Source: Telmatactis stephensoni
Lineage: Eukaryota > Cnidaria > Anthozoa > Actiniaria > Isophelliidae
Assembly: GCA_029948255.1 (NCBI GenBank)
Contig: JALIZF010001534.1
Span: forward strand, 186,001-250,000
Length of the DNA: 64,000 nucleotides
Direction: 5' to 3'
Shown here: positions 12,899 through 27,800 of the stretch, in pieces
Layout of the letters: the number at the start of each line of letters is the position of its first letter
Numbering within the stretch: the first letter of the stretch is position 1
Notes under the pieces: model-generated
Told to the model about the DNA's origin: nothing
What the model saw: only the letters and a program-made list of their open reading frames with translations
Database searches by the model: none
Position numbers and translations under genes: made by a program

Positions 12899-15800
12899 GT
12901 AAGTTATTCCTTCTTTTTTACTGATGATTTGATTGCTACTCCAGCACCATAATTGTCATAATTGAGCAGCGGGCGCGGCATCCCTCGGTTTTCTTAATGT
13001 GTTTTCTCATTTGGGATATATTTCAATTTGGAGTAAAATTTCATTGATAAGTTCTTTGGAATAGAGAAAAATGAAATAACCGCTAAGTCCGCTGATTCTG
13101 TGATCATCGTTTCTGATAATCATGGGTTGCTTCGTGATATCATGATAACGCGGCAAACACGGACTCCAAAGTCGCCTTAAGTAGTTCAAATCCGCCTTAA
13201 AGATACAAAGTTGCCCTAAGTCCCATCGACCTTTTAGACAACTTTTGTCTAAAGTCGTCGCCCTAAGTTGCTCAATGCAAGGTTTCGGCGGCTGTGGGGC
13301 CCGGAGTAAGCCTAGAGTTAATTCACCTTACATTTTGTAATTAACCTTTAATATAAAAAGAATGACACGACCGTGCAGTATACACCGTTGCTTAACGAAT
13401 ATTATAAGCAGTAGCAGTCGAAACGTCCGCGTTCACTTTCTAAATGAGAGCAATAAACGGCGGACGTTTTCAATATATAAGTGCAGCTGGTTCATTGATA
13501 TCAATTCAATGCAATTCAATGCAATTCAATAGTCTGCCTTCCATTGTTAGGTAAGGCCTATGCAACACTTCCAACAATGTTGAATGCTTGTGGTCCAGAG
13601 TTACTGATATTAAAATGCTAAAATTCGTGTTTTGAAGATAAAACTGAAGGAAAACCCTGCCGCTCAGCTATCATATAAGAATTGTTATGATTTCATTCTT
13701 CGTATACTTTATCTTAAGCATTTCTTAATTGAGCCTGTTTGAGCCATTTCTTAATTGAGCCTGTTGAGCTTAATTGAGCCTCTTTTCTTCTTTTTCCAGC
13801 AATTTTTGCATGTTCAACATATAAGAAATTAAATTCCAATGATCGATCAAGTCTCATCCCAAGAGAAAATGTACTCGAGTGTGATAGATATATAAGACAG
13901 CGCTGGTACCGTTTTGACGGCGTTGCTGGAACACAGATAGCAACATCATGTGTTCCTATCAATCGCTGTGGAACCCGTGCCCCTGGGTGGATGCAAGGAT
14001 CTCATCCAACACGAGCTGAGGGAATTGTGACAAGAAAAGTTTGTTACCACTGGAGTGGAAACTGTTGTCGATGGTCCAACACGATTCGAGTGAAGAATTG
14101 CGGACGTTTCTACGTATATGAACTTAGAAGAACGCCTGTTTGCAGTCTACGTTACTGTGGAAACGGAGTTGACGGTACACCATGGCCACTTTCTTGTATA
14201 TTGTGTGTTTTGAAGCTCGGTTTGCACTCACGACATAGATATAATCACAAGCATAAGAAATTATTAGCATTATTCCTGCACCGTTAGTGATATATTGTTT
14301 TATGGGTGCGTTTGCATGGAAGATTTCGCTCCCTATAGGCGACAAATTTCAGCTTAGGACGAAAAGATATTGATGCCATCCTGGGTATCATCTTGAATTA
14401 TCCAAAAAGAATTCGAAAGATTCAGAGCCATACAAAGAGGATAGAAACTCCCGTACCTTATCATACTCACTGATTTTTTTGTTTGATTGATTGATAGTTT
14501 GTTTGTTTTTGTTTTTGTTTTGTTTTTGTTTTGTTTTTGTTTTTTTGTTTTTTTGTTTTTGCTTGTTTGTTTGTTTATTTACTTGCTTGTTTGTTTGCTT
14601 GCTTGCTTTCTTGTTTGTTTGTTTGCTTATTTGTTTTCTTGCTTGATTGTTTGTTTATGTTTATGTTTATGTTTACGGGCTGTTTTTTTTTTTTTTTCAG
14701 CGGGATGCTCGTTTAATAAGAACTCCATATGCTATTGGTCGAACAGAAAGAGACAAGGAAATAATGCGATTGCTTGGAAACTTAGAAAGGGCCGATCGAG
14801 TAATGGTGAAACAGGTCCTACACAAGATGTTTCAGGTTTGAATGCATCATCATTTAAAGCCCAAATAAGCCCTTGAGACAGTTCACTTCTTTCTGACAAA
14901 TTTGTCTTTCAATTGGCAAGCAAACTTACTTATTTAGTCCCCCATCTCAATGTTGCTCATCCTTCAAAACCAAAGCCGCCGTATTGAAGACCGTAGCCTC
15001 TAACAACTGGGCAGCATTGAAAACTTTGGGACCCGAAAGACACAAAACTTTGAATGTGTTTACTTGTACATGAAATTGGGTAAATCAAGAAAATCTCCAA
15101 AAATGCCCACTTTCTAAAGTGATTTTGTTGTGGTAATCAGGTGATACTCGTTTTTCAACTGAGAAAACTTTGTGTTTTTAGGTAGTGGATACTACTTGTA
15201 CATCGATTCATCAGAGAATGTCATTTACGATGACAAAGCTGTCCTGACCAGTCCTATTATCTCTAGTCCAAAACAAATGGTGTTCTACTACCACATGTAT
15301 GGTGAAACAGTAGAAACACTTGAAATCACTGTCAAGACTTTAAGTGGTATAAACACCGCATTTTGGAGCCGTACTGGTAACCAAGGCAACGCATGGAGGA
15401 AAGACTGCGTCAGCATAAACCTTAATGGAAGTTTTACGGCAAGTTCAATTTTGAGTTTTCTAGACTGGTATCTTAGTTGTACACTGAGTTTCAGTTATTC
15501 GTATGAGTAGCAGAGTTTTTGTCTAGAGAGTATCCCGCCAGTACAAAGTGGACAAGTTTCTTTGTCTTTTCTCTCGCTTTTTACCCAACGCAGCCAACAT
15601 ATAAATTCGTTGATCATTACGTGAGATCTTTAGTTGCTGAGTCACATCAACCGTACCCGCACCATTGTATATCCGACTCAGTCAAAAAATGACAAACATA
15701 GTAATTAATATTAGTGAGCCAACCTTTATAATTCAGGTGTCATTTGAAGCAACAGCTGGATCTTCAGATACTGCCAACATTGCTATCGATGAACTTAAGT

Positions 15801-18800
15801 TCCTCACAAACTTCACAGAGTCTTGTGATAACGACAACCAATATGTTGAACAGCCTCGTAAGTCTTTCCTCTTTTAAAGCACTGCCATGAAAATATCTAT
15901 TACCACTTTAATTAATGTTTCCATTTCAAAGTCAGTTGCAGTTTCAATGGAACGTTTTGTAGCTGGAGAAATGTCATCAATAAGTTTTACATGGATGGAC
16001 TACACTGGGCACTAGGAAATGCATCATCTTTGAAGAAAAACATTCCAAGTGAAAATTGTACGTATGAAGGTCATCAGAACTACACCTTTATTTATTTATT
16101 TATTTTTTTTCAAAATTGACTGCAATGTTTTCAACAGAATTACGTACTTATATTATTGGTTTATTATGCGCGCTTTGATTAGTCGAGAATCGCGTGTGAT
16201 AACAGTACAGACGCACAAATGATCATGACTTCACATAATCGTACGTGCTCTCTTATTGGTTGAAATACTGTATAAAACGGGCAGATTCCATTATTCCGTG
16301 TGCCTGTGCTCTAAAAGATGCACACAAGGAAAATATCAAATGCTATATAACTCTTATGGTATATAACTTTGGTAGCTCGGCCGTGCGCCGATCATATATG
16401 TTTTACAATGATAATCTATATATGCGGTAAACTTATATAAAACTTGCACTACATCATTATTTAAAGACCCTATTTTCCCGATGTGTTTTGTCATTTTTCA
16501 TCTTGTTTGTCGTTTTTTTTCCTCGTCTGCCATTTACTATGGGGAGAAGATTCTGCAAACCTTTATAGGTTATTGAATGCCACTTATTGCGCCTTTTAAG
16601 ATAGATGAAGAATTATAACGAAACCAACCTTCCAACCAATCAAAAGACAAAAATACAAAGAGCAAGTACAATTCAAAGGAACCAAATAAACTGGAGATGT
16701 TTAAAGGAGCGCGCATGTCTTTAGAATAACGATCATCGTAAGGTTATGTTTAGTAATGTTGATACTTAAGCAAAAGCATCACCTTAAATTTGAAGGTTTT
16801 GAATTTTCTTTCAGCTGGTCATTATATATATGCTGCCTTACCATCTACAAAACACCAGGGAAAAGCCAAGGCATATCTAATCAGCCCTCGTTTATCGTCT
16901 GCATACTGCTTGAGTTTCAGCTACATTATTTTAAGCCCAAAAAGTATGCTTGAAGTGTTCTTGTTTTTAAAGAATACCGATGCTGTTCACAAAATGTGGA
17001 GATCCAATGGCACTCAAGTAAACGCTTTCAAGAGAGCGCAAGTCAGTTTGATGTATGGTGGAGTTTATCAGGTAATTACTGTGATTTCAAAAAGGTCGTC
17101 TTATTGTAAATACTGAATATTGTTGTGTATTTCGAGACAAAATGCATTGTTAATTGTTGAATCTCTTCAATTCCACTTGTAAGCTTAGAACCGGAAATTG
17201 AGTTCCATTCCATTCCATTATAAAAGAGTTTCAACAATATTAGCAAGGCCATTTTTGAAATAGGTACATACTATAAGCCAGTATTATGTCAGTCTTAAAA
17301 CGGAGGTCAAGATTCAAACAAAGTGTCAGCCATCTCCATCCAGAGAGAACTGCTGCGCTTTTCCAATTCAACCCATATAACTAACTATGTGATCGATTGA
17401 TTGTGACCCAAAATTAGTTAGTCAGGATATAAATGTAAAAAAATATAGCCTTGGTTTACTGAGTGAGTGACAGATTGAATGATCTATATATTAAATGCGT
17501 CTTAGGTGATAATCATCGCAACTCCACGACGTAATGCTACTGATGACATCGCAATGTCTGACGTGACATTTCAACCAGGACTTTGCCACACAGAAAGAGA
17601 AAACATGCCTCAACAATACGGTATACTGTAATTGATGCTAATGATATACCTTAGGCCTTTTTTATACTCCACTCTTGTCAAGTGCCTAAATGTTACCGTA
17701 CTTAAAGTGCACCTAACCCCCCCTGTTATTTCCCATTTTGACGGAAAGTTGGAGCATTTCTAATGACTTGTACGAAAAAAATACGCGATTTGAATGAATT
17801 CCAATTTTTTTACAAAATTTTAAAGCTTATAATTCCATGGAACACTTTCAAAAAACTTAAGTCTGGATAGACGTCACACGTTTCAAAAGTTTATTGTACA
17901 ATGCAAAATAGTGTGACCTAAATACTTGTGTTCCATATTGATATGGATATTTCTCTAATAAAATATCAAAAATTCAGCGAAATGATATGCTGTCTGGAAA
18001 AATATTTACCTCTTAACTGTTAAAAAGGGGAATATATGTTTTAAGAATGCAACTATTTCAGAAAACGTTGTCGGTCCCACAGCCCGCAACTCTCATCTCA
18101 CTCGTTCGTTTTACAGAGGGAGGCAAAACCTGAGTGTCACTAAAGATAGTATTCATTCCAAACCGTTTGGAATGAATACTATCTTTAGTGACACTCGTTT
18201 GGAATGAATACTATCTTAAAGTGCACCTAACCCTCTGTTATTTCCCATTTTGACGGAAAGTTGGAGCATTTCTAATGACTTGTACGAAAAAAAATACGCG
18301 ATTTGAATAAATTCCAATTTTTTTTACAAAATTTTAAAGCTTATAATTCCATGGAACACTTTCAAAAAACTTAAGTCTGGATAGACGTCACACGTTTCAA
18401 AAGTTTATTGTGCAATGCAAAATAGTGTGACCTAAATACTTGTGTTCCATATTGATATGGATATTTCTCTAACAAAATATCAAAAATTCAGCGAAATGAT
18501 ATGCTGTCTGGAAAAATATTAACCTCTAAACTGTTAAAAAGGGGAATATATGCTTTAAAAATGCAACTATTTCAGAAAACGTTGTCGGTCCCACAGCCCG
18601 CAACTCTCATCTCACTCGTTCGTTTTACAGAGGGAGGCAAAACCTATCTTTAGTGACACTCCGGTTCTGGATATCCTATCACATGGGTTAAGAACAATCT
18701 TACGTACATCAGTGTTGGATCCAGTATCCAAGGGTATGCACGTGACTTCGAAACAAGCATCTCATTGATACAATTAAAGCATTAATTATTAATGAGTTTG

Positions 18801-21800
18801 CAATGGAATATTTTCATTAATTCTTGTTTGAAAATAAAACCTAATTAGTTATTTACGTTCTTTAATCTTTCATTTTGTTAGGTGACTGCAGTTTTGAGAA
18901 AAATACAGGGCTTTGTCTGTGGAGTAATGACGATTCAGACACTTTTGATTGGACATTAGCAGCAGGCAAAACATTAAGTCAAGAAACTGGACCAACTGTA
19001 AAAGTTGGAACAGTGTGCAGGCCACAAGGTAAGCATGTATAAAATTCCTAGGATTTGAACGTAAAGAATATATATAATGTGCGCTTTGATTGGTTACTTA
19101 GCGGGTATAATTGCATTTTGTGGGTGCAAGCTCGCGCACAATTATAGCCTCAAATAATGTTGTTGTTTCGTGCTAAACAACCTAATGATAAACGCTAAGT
19201 ATGTACAATGTCTTTTTTCATACTTTGCAGGATCTTCCCAATCCTCTAAAGAAGGTGATGTGCGATTGAGGTGTGGAAAGACTGAAAAGGAAGGAAGAGT
19301 AGAAATATTTCATTCCGGACAATGGGGTACTGTTTGTGATGATGAATGGGACCTTAAAGATAGCCATGTTGTATGCAGACAGCTTGGCTACTTACAAGGT
19401 GCGATGTCTGCTAAATATGGAGCATATTTTGGTCAAGGAGAAGGTCCAGTATGGATGGACAACGTAAACTGTACTGGAAAGGAAGAAAATATATCTACAT
19501 GCATGTTCAGTGGCTGGGGTAATCATAACTGCCACCATAACAAAGATGCTGGAGTCATGTGCTCAGAAAATTTGCAAACATATGGTAATTAACAAATAGA
19601 TTCCATTTTTCTGTGCGTGTGTACTCTAATCGATGCCTAGATGATGTCAAAATCGTGATGAGAACCAAAAAAGTACGCTACGAGACGGAGTACTATTTTG
19701 TTCTCACACACGCACGGTAAAATAAAATCTGTTTGTTTTATATAATATTTATCGAAACATTCTAGCTAATCAGAGCGCGCGTAAGATTCAATGAGGCCAT
19801 CTATGTACCGTAATCACACATGGTTCTCGACCAATCAGAGCGCGCGTAATATACCAATTATTAAATGTAATAAGCGGGTTTTTTTTCGTTCGTTCCTTCT
19901 CTCATTCCTTCGCTCGTTCGTTCGTTCGTTCGTCCGTTCATTCGGTTGTTTGTTGTTCGTTCGTTCGTTCGTTCGTTCGTTCGTTCGTTCGTTCGTCCGT
20001 TCATTCGGTTGTTTGTTGTTCGTTCGTTCGTTCGTTCGTTCGTTCGTTCGTTCGTTCGTTCGTTCGTTCGTTCGTTCGTTCGTTCGTTCGTTCGTTCGTT
20101 CGTCCGTTCATTCGGTTTTTTGTTGTTCGTTCTTTCGATCGATCGTTCGTTCGTTCGTTCGTTCGTTTGTTTGTTTGTTTGTTCGTTTGACAAGCAGTCA
20201 CATTTTATCAGGTATAAGATTATGAAGCACTTTGCATGCAATTGAAATCATCGTCTCTATTTCTAGTTAACATGACCTTTCTTATTTCGTTAATAGATGG
20301 AGAAGACAACATAAAACTGAATACATCAAACAAAGGCACATTAGAAATCTACCATAACAGCACGTGGGGTTTTGTTTGTAATGACAATTGGGGTAAACAT
20401 GAAGCAGATGTGGTATGTCGACAGCTTGGTCATCATTATGGCAGTAAACTTATCACTCCATTGCGGAATTCTCCGTCTCTCAGAGCTCCTCCGACCCGCC
20501 TCAGACCCCTCATTTTCCCTTGGATTAAACCAGCTCCACCTACAACGTCTCGACCACTTCCTAACACCTCACCGAGTTTGGCATGTTTGCCAGGACTTTT
20601 TTGGTTGAGTAATGTAAGCTGTATTGGAACAGAATCCCGTCTTGTCGACTGTGTATTTGCTGAATGGCGAAGAAATTGTTGCAATAGGAAAGTCGAAGTC
20701 GAATGTTTATTGGGTCCATTTGCTAAAAAAGGTTAATGAAATTATGGTTTTTGATTAAGGATTTATCAAGCATCATGTCTACGTATATATTTCGTTAATA
20801 AAGGCTCAGCAGTAGAGAAACTTTTCGTGCAAGGCATGGAAAAGTCATCAAAGAAACTCTTAGTTGATCCTTGTGACCGTTTGCTACATAGGGGTGTACA
20901 GACTTCAGTTTAAAGGCAAAGCAAAGCTAATAATTAAAGCTTTGCCTTGCCTTAAAACTAAAGTCCCTACAATCCTATGTACCAAGACAAATGTTGGAAG
21001 CAAAGTAAATAGTGTGTGGTGGTTTCTAAAATGACAAAACTAATTAACATACCATAACAAACAAATTTAACAATTTGATCTTATTATTTTTTTCTAGATA
21101 CATCTGATGTAATTAGCTATGGGACATTTCTATACATCGAAGTTTCATCTCCCAGAAAACCAGGTGATAAAGCTCGTATATTAAGTCCCTGGATGTATGG
21201 CCCTAAATGCATGACATTTGACTATCATATGTATGGTAATGCTATGAGCTGTGTGGTGATTTACTTAAGGCAGAAAGACTCTTCAAGTCTTAAACCTTTG
21301 TGGGTTAAATCTGCTGACAGAGGTAATAAATGGCATAAGGCAGTGGTGACCATTGAAAGTTCAACGCTTTTTCAGGTACATAATATAGCCATGTACGTTG
21401 TCCATTGCCATATACCTTAATACAAGAAATGTCATGTGATTTCAACCATGATACATGCGCTTTGGAAACGTAACGAAATACAACCAGCTGAAATTGCAAA
21501 TGCATCATGTTTTCAAATAAACGTTTCTTGTGTTGATGCTATCATATTTTCTCCATGCACTTTGTCGGACATGTCATGAACAGTTTTAGTGAGAATGACT
21601 ATGTAGCCAGATCCATAGTTTTTGGAATGTTTTTAGATTTGTCTGCTTACTTCCTTGAAGGTAGTCATTGAAGGTACTGTTGGCATGAGTTTTAGAGGAG
21701 ATGCAGCTATTGATAACATTACTTTTACAAGAGGTCACTGCTTATCATCAGGTAATAAAAGCTTTGCTCCTCAATTTTTGTCATAAGGAAACGCAAGTAC

Positions 21801-24800
21801 ATGAGCATGGTAAATGTGGTAAATGCTGTTTTCAACTTTGACACAAGCATAAGCACTGATCAAATATTATTGTACTTTTCCTTTGATGATGCTCTATTCA
21901 AAAATTAAGAGCTTTTGTCATAAGGAAAGACTCAGAAACAAAGCTTTGAAACGCTGTTCCCAGCTAAAATAGCAAAAAAATGTGAAATATTTATTAACTC
22001 AACTTTTTATTAACTAATCCATTAATGTTAATGCTAGCTCTGCTCAATGAATTTTAATCGAATCGGCAAAAGAGATATAGTGCCTGGAACATTTACGTAT
22101 ACCGTCTCCCAACCAAATTAGGTTACATCAACGGAAATATGTATGATTCAGTTCCAGATGAGACTTCCTTTTACTTGGCTGGTCATGGGAGTAACTACAA
22201 AATTGAGCTACGTCCTTCCTTACAATTCAATGGTTGGTCTGATCTTATAAATTTTAAAGCAGCGAGAGACACAAAACCTGCTTTTGGTCCACTCGCTTTT
22301 GTTTATCCAACATCATCTTCATCTCATGAGATATTTTCAACCAAACTGGATTTAACCAATCCCAAAAACTTCCCAATGGACACCCTATCTTCTTCGCTAA
22401 ATGGTAGTGAACAAGTTTATTTTGTCTGGCGTCCTGATACATCTTGGAAAAAAGAGATTCTTTCAAGCAAGGAATACTATAAATATTGCTGCGACAAACC
22501 TGCACTTTCTTTAGCTGTGGCGAATCTATCGACACCAGGTAGGCTAAAAAGAAAGCTTCCTTGGTACGTCTTCTAAACAATCGAGAGGTGAGAGGGGATT
22601 AATGGAAGCCGTTCGTAAGGGATTCTCATACGTGATACGTTTTCATCTTCATATACACGCTTCCAGAAAAATAATATAATATGATTTCCGATGTACAGTA
22701 CGTACTTCTTTGTGGAATTTCCAAGGATGCACACCCTGGGCTGTAATCGTATATGCCGCCTATTTGCACAAACATTGGCCCTTTCAAAATCATTGAAACC
22801 TGGAGCTGAGAACCGAAGATGGCTCATGGATACAATTGTAAAATGTAGCCTTTCATGTTTTGAAGACCAAGAATTAGTCTCAGTCGCTGTTTGAAACATC
22901 CAGCTTCTTTAAAATCACCGAATCAACAGCCATTTTCTGCTTTACGGGTCAATTTTTTTGTGCTAATTGGTACATTTTCTGGATAATTTTGAAATTACTG
23001 CCAGTTGAAAGAAATTAACCCTTGCATCTTTTGTTTACAGAATCGTCTATGTGTGGGCCTGGTTGGTATCTTATAGGTTCTTCCTGTTACCGGTTTATTA
23101 TGAAAGAAAAATTGTACTGGCAAACCGCTCGATCGGAATGCCTCAAGAAAGATAGTATATTGGCAACGTTTGACTATCAAATTCTAACTGATTTATCAGC
23201 GATAGTCCGCAAGTATATTACTTCAAACTTGAAACTGTACACTGGTTTTCAAACAACGTTTGTTTGGCGATGGCAAAACGGAAATAAAGAAATGCTGTCG
23301 GATTTCTGGGGACCGGGTGAACCAAGTGGGAATGAATATTGTGGTTCCTTATTACATAAACGTTGGAATGGATGGCAATGGAATGATGAAAATTGTTTAA
23401 GCAAAGCTGGATATATATGCGAGGAAACCAAAAGTAAGAGGGAAAACAGTACGCAATTGCAATTTGAAGGTTTGATGGTTATGTTCTTTGTATTCACGAT
23501 TTGCATTGGAGGGACCTTAAGAACCCACGCTACTATATGTTCAGAGAGAGTAGGCCATGCATTAAGTTGTCAGTAGGTGAAGTCTGACCCGTTGCACTAA
23601 TGTGGGATCCCTGCCTTTACTGGAAGGAGTAAAGCTACTAAACTAAACTAAACTAAACTAAACTAGACTAGACTAGACTAGACTAGACTAGACTAGACTA
23701 GACTAGACTAGACTAGACTAGACTAGACTAGACTAGACTAGACTAGACTAGACTAGACTAGACTAGACTAGACTAGACTAGACTAGACTAGACTAGACTA
23801 GACTAGACTAGACTAGACTAGACTAGACTAGACTAGACTAGACTAGACTAGACTAGACTAGACTAGACTAGACTAGACTAGACTAGACTAGACTAGACTA
23901 GACTTCAATTGGATGGAGTCATAATAGGGTTAGTTCAAGAAGTCAGGCATTTCTGTTGAATTACTGACTCATGTTTAAGAAAATGGAAGCTGCAAATACC
24001 TACCTCGTGTTAAACGATTTGAAAAGACATTAAAGATCGCCAGCTAGTTTCATTTTATTGACATCACTGTTCTCGCACAACAGATGGGTCTAAATCTTGA
24101 GGCCTTGAATAAAATTGCAAGAAATCATGTTACAGGATCCACTCTTTTCATTTCTAGGTCCTCCTTTTCCTGTTGCTTTGTATTCTTTAAACGGCAGTAG
24201 TGGCGCAAGTGAGACGAGCCCTGATCCTCTTCCAAAAGGAAATGCAAGTAATGTTTCACTAAAAGAAGGACCTTATGGGGAACTCAACGGCTCATACTAT
24301 TTTAAAGGTTCTTTTGATAGTTTTGTCGTTCTTCCTAACACTGGAGAACTAGATCTGAGATATTCCATGACAATTGTAGCATGGGTGCTCCCTGAGACAA
24401 GCCCAGGAGAAATATGGAGCTACAAAACTGGTCTTGGTATATATTTATCTGTATCGGGAACAGTAAGAGCGCGCTTTCTGTTCAGAGAGCAAAGCAAACT
24501 AGAACTATTAGAAAGCCAAGTAATTAAAATGTCTGCCTGGAATTATGTTGCTGTCTGGTATAACTATTACTCAGGACTTGCAGGACTATTTATTGGAAAT
24601 TCAACTGCGGTATCTCGGAATATTGGAGCAAAACGGCAGATCTCTACAGACTGTGACATTAAACTGGGATCATCTTTTTATAGCAATCAGCATTTTAGAG
24701 GGAGAATTGCTCGCATGCAATTTTACGATGAAGCTCTTTCAGATATGGAGATTCGTGATGTGCAAAACACTGAGACAGGTAAGTTATTTGCAATTCATAT

Positions 24801-27800
24801 CAAAATGACGGATTTTTGAATTTTACGTTAAGTCTTATGCATTGTTGTTTATAATCTAGAGATTCGCTGAATGTAACTAAATTATAAAACTGTATAAGTT
24901 AAACATTATATGCAAAAAGATTTTCTAGAAATTCCAAGACCCGAGACGATGAGCTTTACTAAATCAAGATCTATGACCACTCGGTGTACAGACGCCCAAA
25001 TTTTGAGATTCGAGCTACATATGCATTTTGTTGGGAGTCATTCATTTTCGAGACCATTCATTATAACACCTTAACAAGTAATGTATACGTAACAACTAAA
25101 ATGCAGCTTAATGGTTCTAGATTTATTCAAATGTGGTCCTGGGTTTACGTGGGTGCGTGGAAAGTGCTTCTACTTCGGAACAACAATAGTCAAGGGACAG
25201 GAGGCGAAAAATGCTTGTATAAAAAGGAAATCAAGTTTAGCTAAAATAGACAGAGAATACGTGCGCAAAGGGATCGGTCCCAAGCTTGACAAGCTGAAGC
25301 CAAGACGTACAAAGTATTTCATTGGTTTTGAAGCACATCAAAAATGGTTAGGGGCTGACGGTAAGCCTTTGAGCGGTAGCTTGTGGAGTCCCGGTTACCC
25401 CAAGAAGTACTCCGATCCCCTTTCTTATGGTATGGTGTATACTTCCACATCAAAGATGATCAACTCGCGTTCTTACGCTGACGGGGCGATATGCCAGAAA
25501 CACAAATGTGAGTACATTTAAACTATTTTGTCGATATGTAGTTGGTAATTTGGCAAACATGTTGGGCCACTTCAGGTGACGACAAAATAGTGTGTGGCAA
25601 GAGAGTTCTGAGAGGTTGACCATGAAATCCTTTTTCCTAAGATTAGGTAAAGTTTTTAATTTGGCCACAATAAATGTATTTGCATAGATATTAGATCAAA
25701 AATTGCATTGATTTTTGTGGTTACTGGCTTGTTAATGCTCGGTGACTTCTTTCGTCCTAGTTATTAGTAAAAATGATTTCCTCGACAGACAATAGTGGTG
25801 TGGCATTTAAAGCTACAACAATTTCTTCAAGTTCAGCTCCAAATTTCAGTCCCGATTTCGCTGTTGACGGAACACCAAGAACGTGTTATCTGAGCAAACT
25901 GGTGAGATAAACACCTCGTGATATAAACTATTAAGAGGAGATGTTTTTCAATGACGAGCAATAATGGCAAAAAGCGCCAAAAACTAGACCTTCGTGCGAG
26001 TTTTAATCCAAATTTTCGTTCTGGATTAACACTCAAATCCTTTTTCTACCGGTTAAAAACTGATGTACCAAGATAAAATACCTGTTTGAAACAGATTTTT
26101 GAACTGTACAAAGACTTTTTCTTGAAGTTGTGTTAGGACTAAGCTTTTTCAAGCTGAATATAAGGAAAACCGACAGAAAATGAGCAAATGAAGGCCTAAA
26201 CCTCATTTTCGATCCAAATTTTCGTTTTGGATTAACACTTTGATTCAACTTTCATTGGCCAAAACTACTTACAAACAACTTAAACTTTCTGACAGAAATG
26301 ATTTTAGATTTGTACAACAGCTATTCTTCAACTCAGGAGTTTTTGTCGTTCACTGCTCGAGCTTGAAAAAAATCTCCTCTTAATCTCTTTAAACAGCTAT
26401 CATGAGCATTATTGTAAATATTTGCACAATTCAACCCCTGGCTGCAATTGCTTTATTCAATAAACTATATCCATCTATCTATACCTCATATTGGCATTAA
26501 TCGTCCTGAAACTTATATACACCTATTTTAATAAACGTTGTCGGTATGATCAAGCCTACGCGAATCACCCGAAAGGGAGTATGGGAAGAAATTACTAAAG
26601 TTATAAAACCATAAAAATCCCGCCACGATTACTCAAATTCAGCTTGCTCTGACCTTATGCACTAAAGAACCTCACTTAGTGATGCTAAAGTCAATACCAA
26701 AGCGGAAAAGAAAGCGAAGTTTTGCTACTACCCATACTCATTTTGGTCTAGTCCCGTGGGTTTAAGGGCTCTCATATGACAACCTTTTTTGAAATAGGTG
26801 TGAATATATATATGATTCCTACCTACCTACCTACCTACCTACCTACCTACCTACCTACCTACCTACCTACCTACCTACCTACCTACCTACCTATCTACCT
26901 ACCTACCTACCTACCTACCTACCTACCTACCTACCTACTACGTGTATATCTTTTCCTTTATCTAATTTAGGAAAGAAATCCCTTCTTAGTTATAAAACTA
27001 CAAAAGCAAATGTTTATTCGTAAAGTTATCGTTACCAAAAATAAAGACTGTTGTAGAAAGCCTTATTCAACAATAAAAGTTATATTAACCGATACTGGAA
27101 ACACAGCCACACAATGTGGATCATCTCTACCTTTTGGAGTAAACGAAGTGATTGAGTTTGACTGTGGACTACCAATACCTGCCAGTACTGTGAAAATATC
27201 AACAACTGCTGAAAGAAATACCACTTTGGTACTGTGTGAAGTTGAAGTGCTTAAAATTGGTATGTGAACGTACATTCCTTCGTTGCTTGCTTCATTGTTA
27301 AAAGCAAACAATATACGGAAAAAATATCGGTTCTCCAAGGGAAACGGAAATGCAAGCAAATAAGGTCTATTACCTTCTGAAGTCAGACGCAGAACTCTTT
27401 GACCTCGGTAGTTTTCCAAGTTTTTAATTATATATTTGATATACAACATTTGATATCATTCATGCATTGGTCATTTTCACAGTAGAAGACGAATGAATCG
27501 TCCAGACTGACAAGTCGTCTCAGCCAAACAAAATGTCATAGCATGAAAGCGGGATGGACGCAAGTCGAGATTCATAAATTGTCTGATTTTATACTTCTGT
27601 ACGATCATCAGTTGAGACCTGTCCACCTGGACGATTCGGTGCCAAAAACGATTGCTTGAAGAAGCAACTGTGTCATAAACAACCTAATATTCAGTGTTCT
27701 TTGCTTTTGTTTTAGTACCAGATGAGATCCATGGAGTTTTACGTCAGGTCTGGTTTAATGCCATTAAATCTTCAAAGAGATTAAAAGACGATGCAATATT

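Noticed and set aside
19791..20245. Long Arg/Ser/Phe/Val and Asn/Glu/Arg/Thr frames on both strands
   Set aside because: TTCG microsatellite.
23642..23904. Possible CRISPR-like regular array
   Set aside because: Simple pentamer repeat with no spacers, in a eukaryotic intron.
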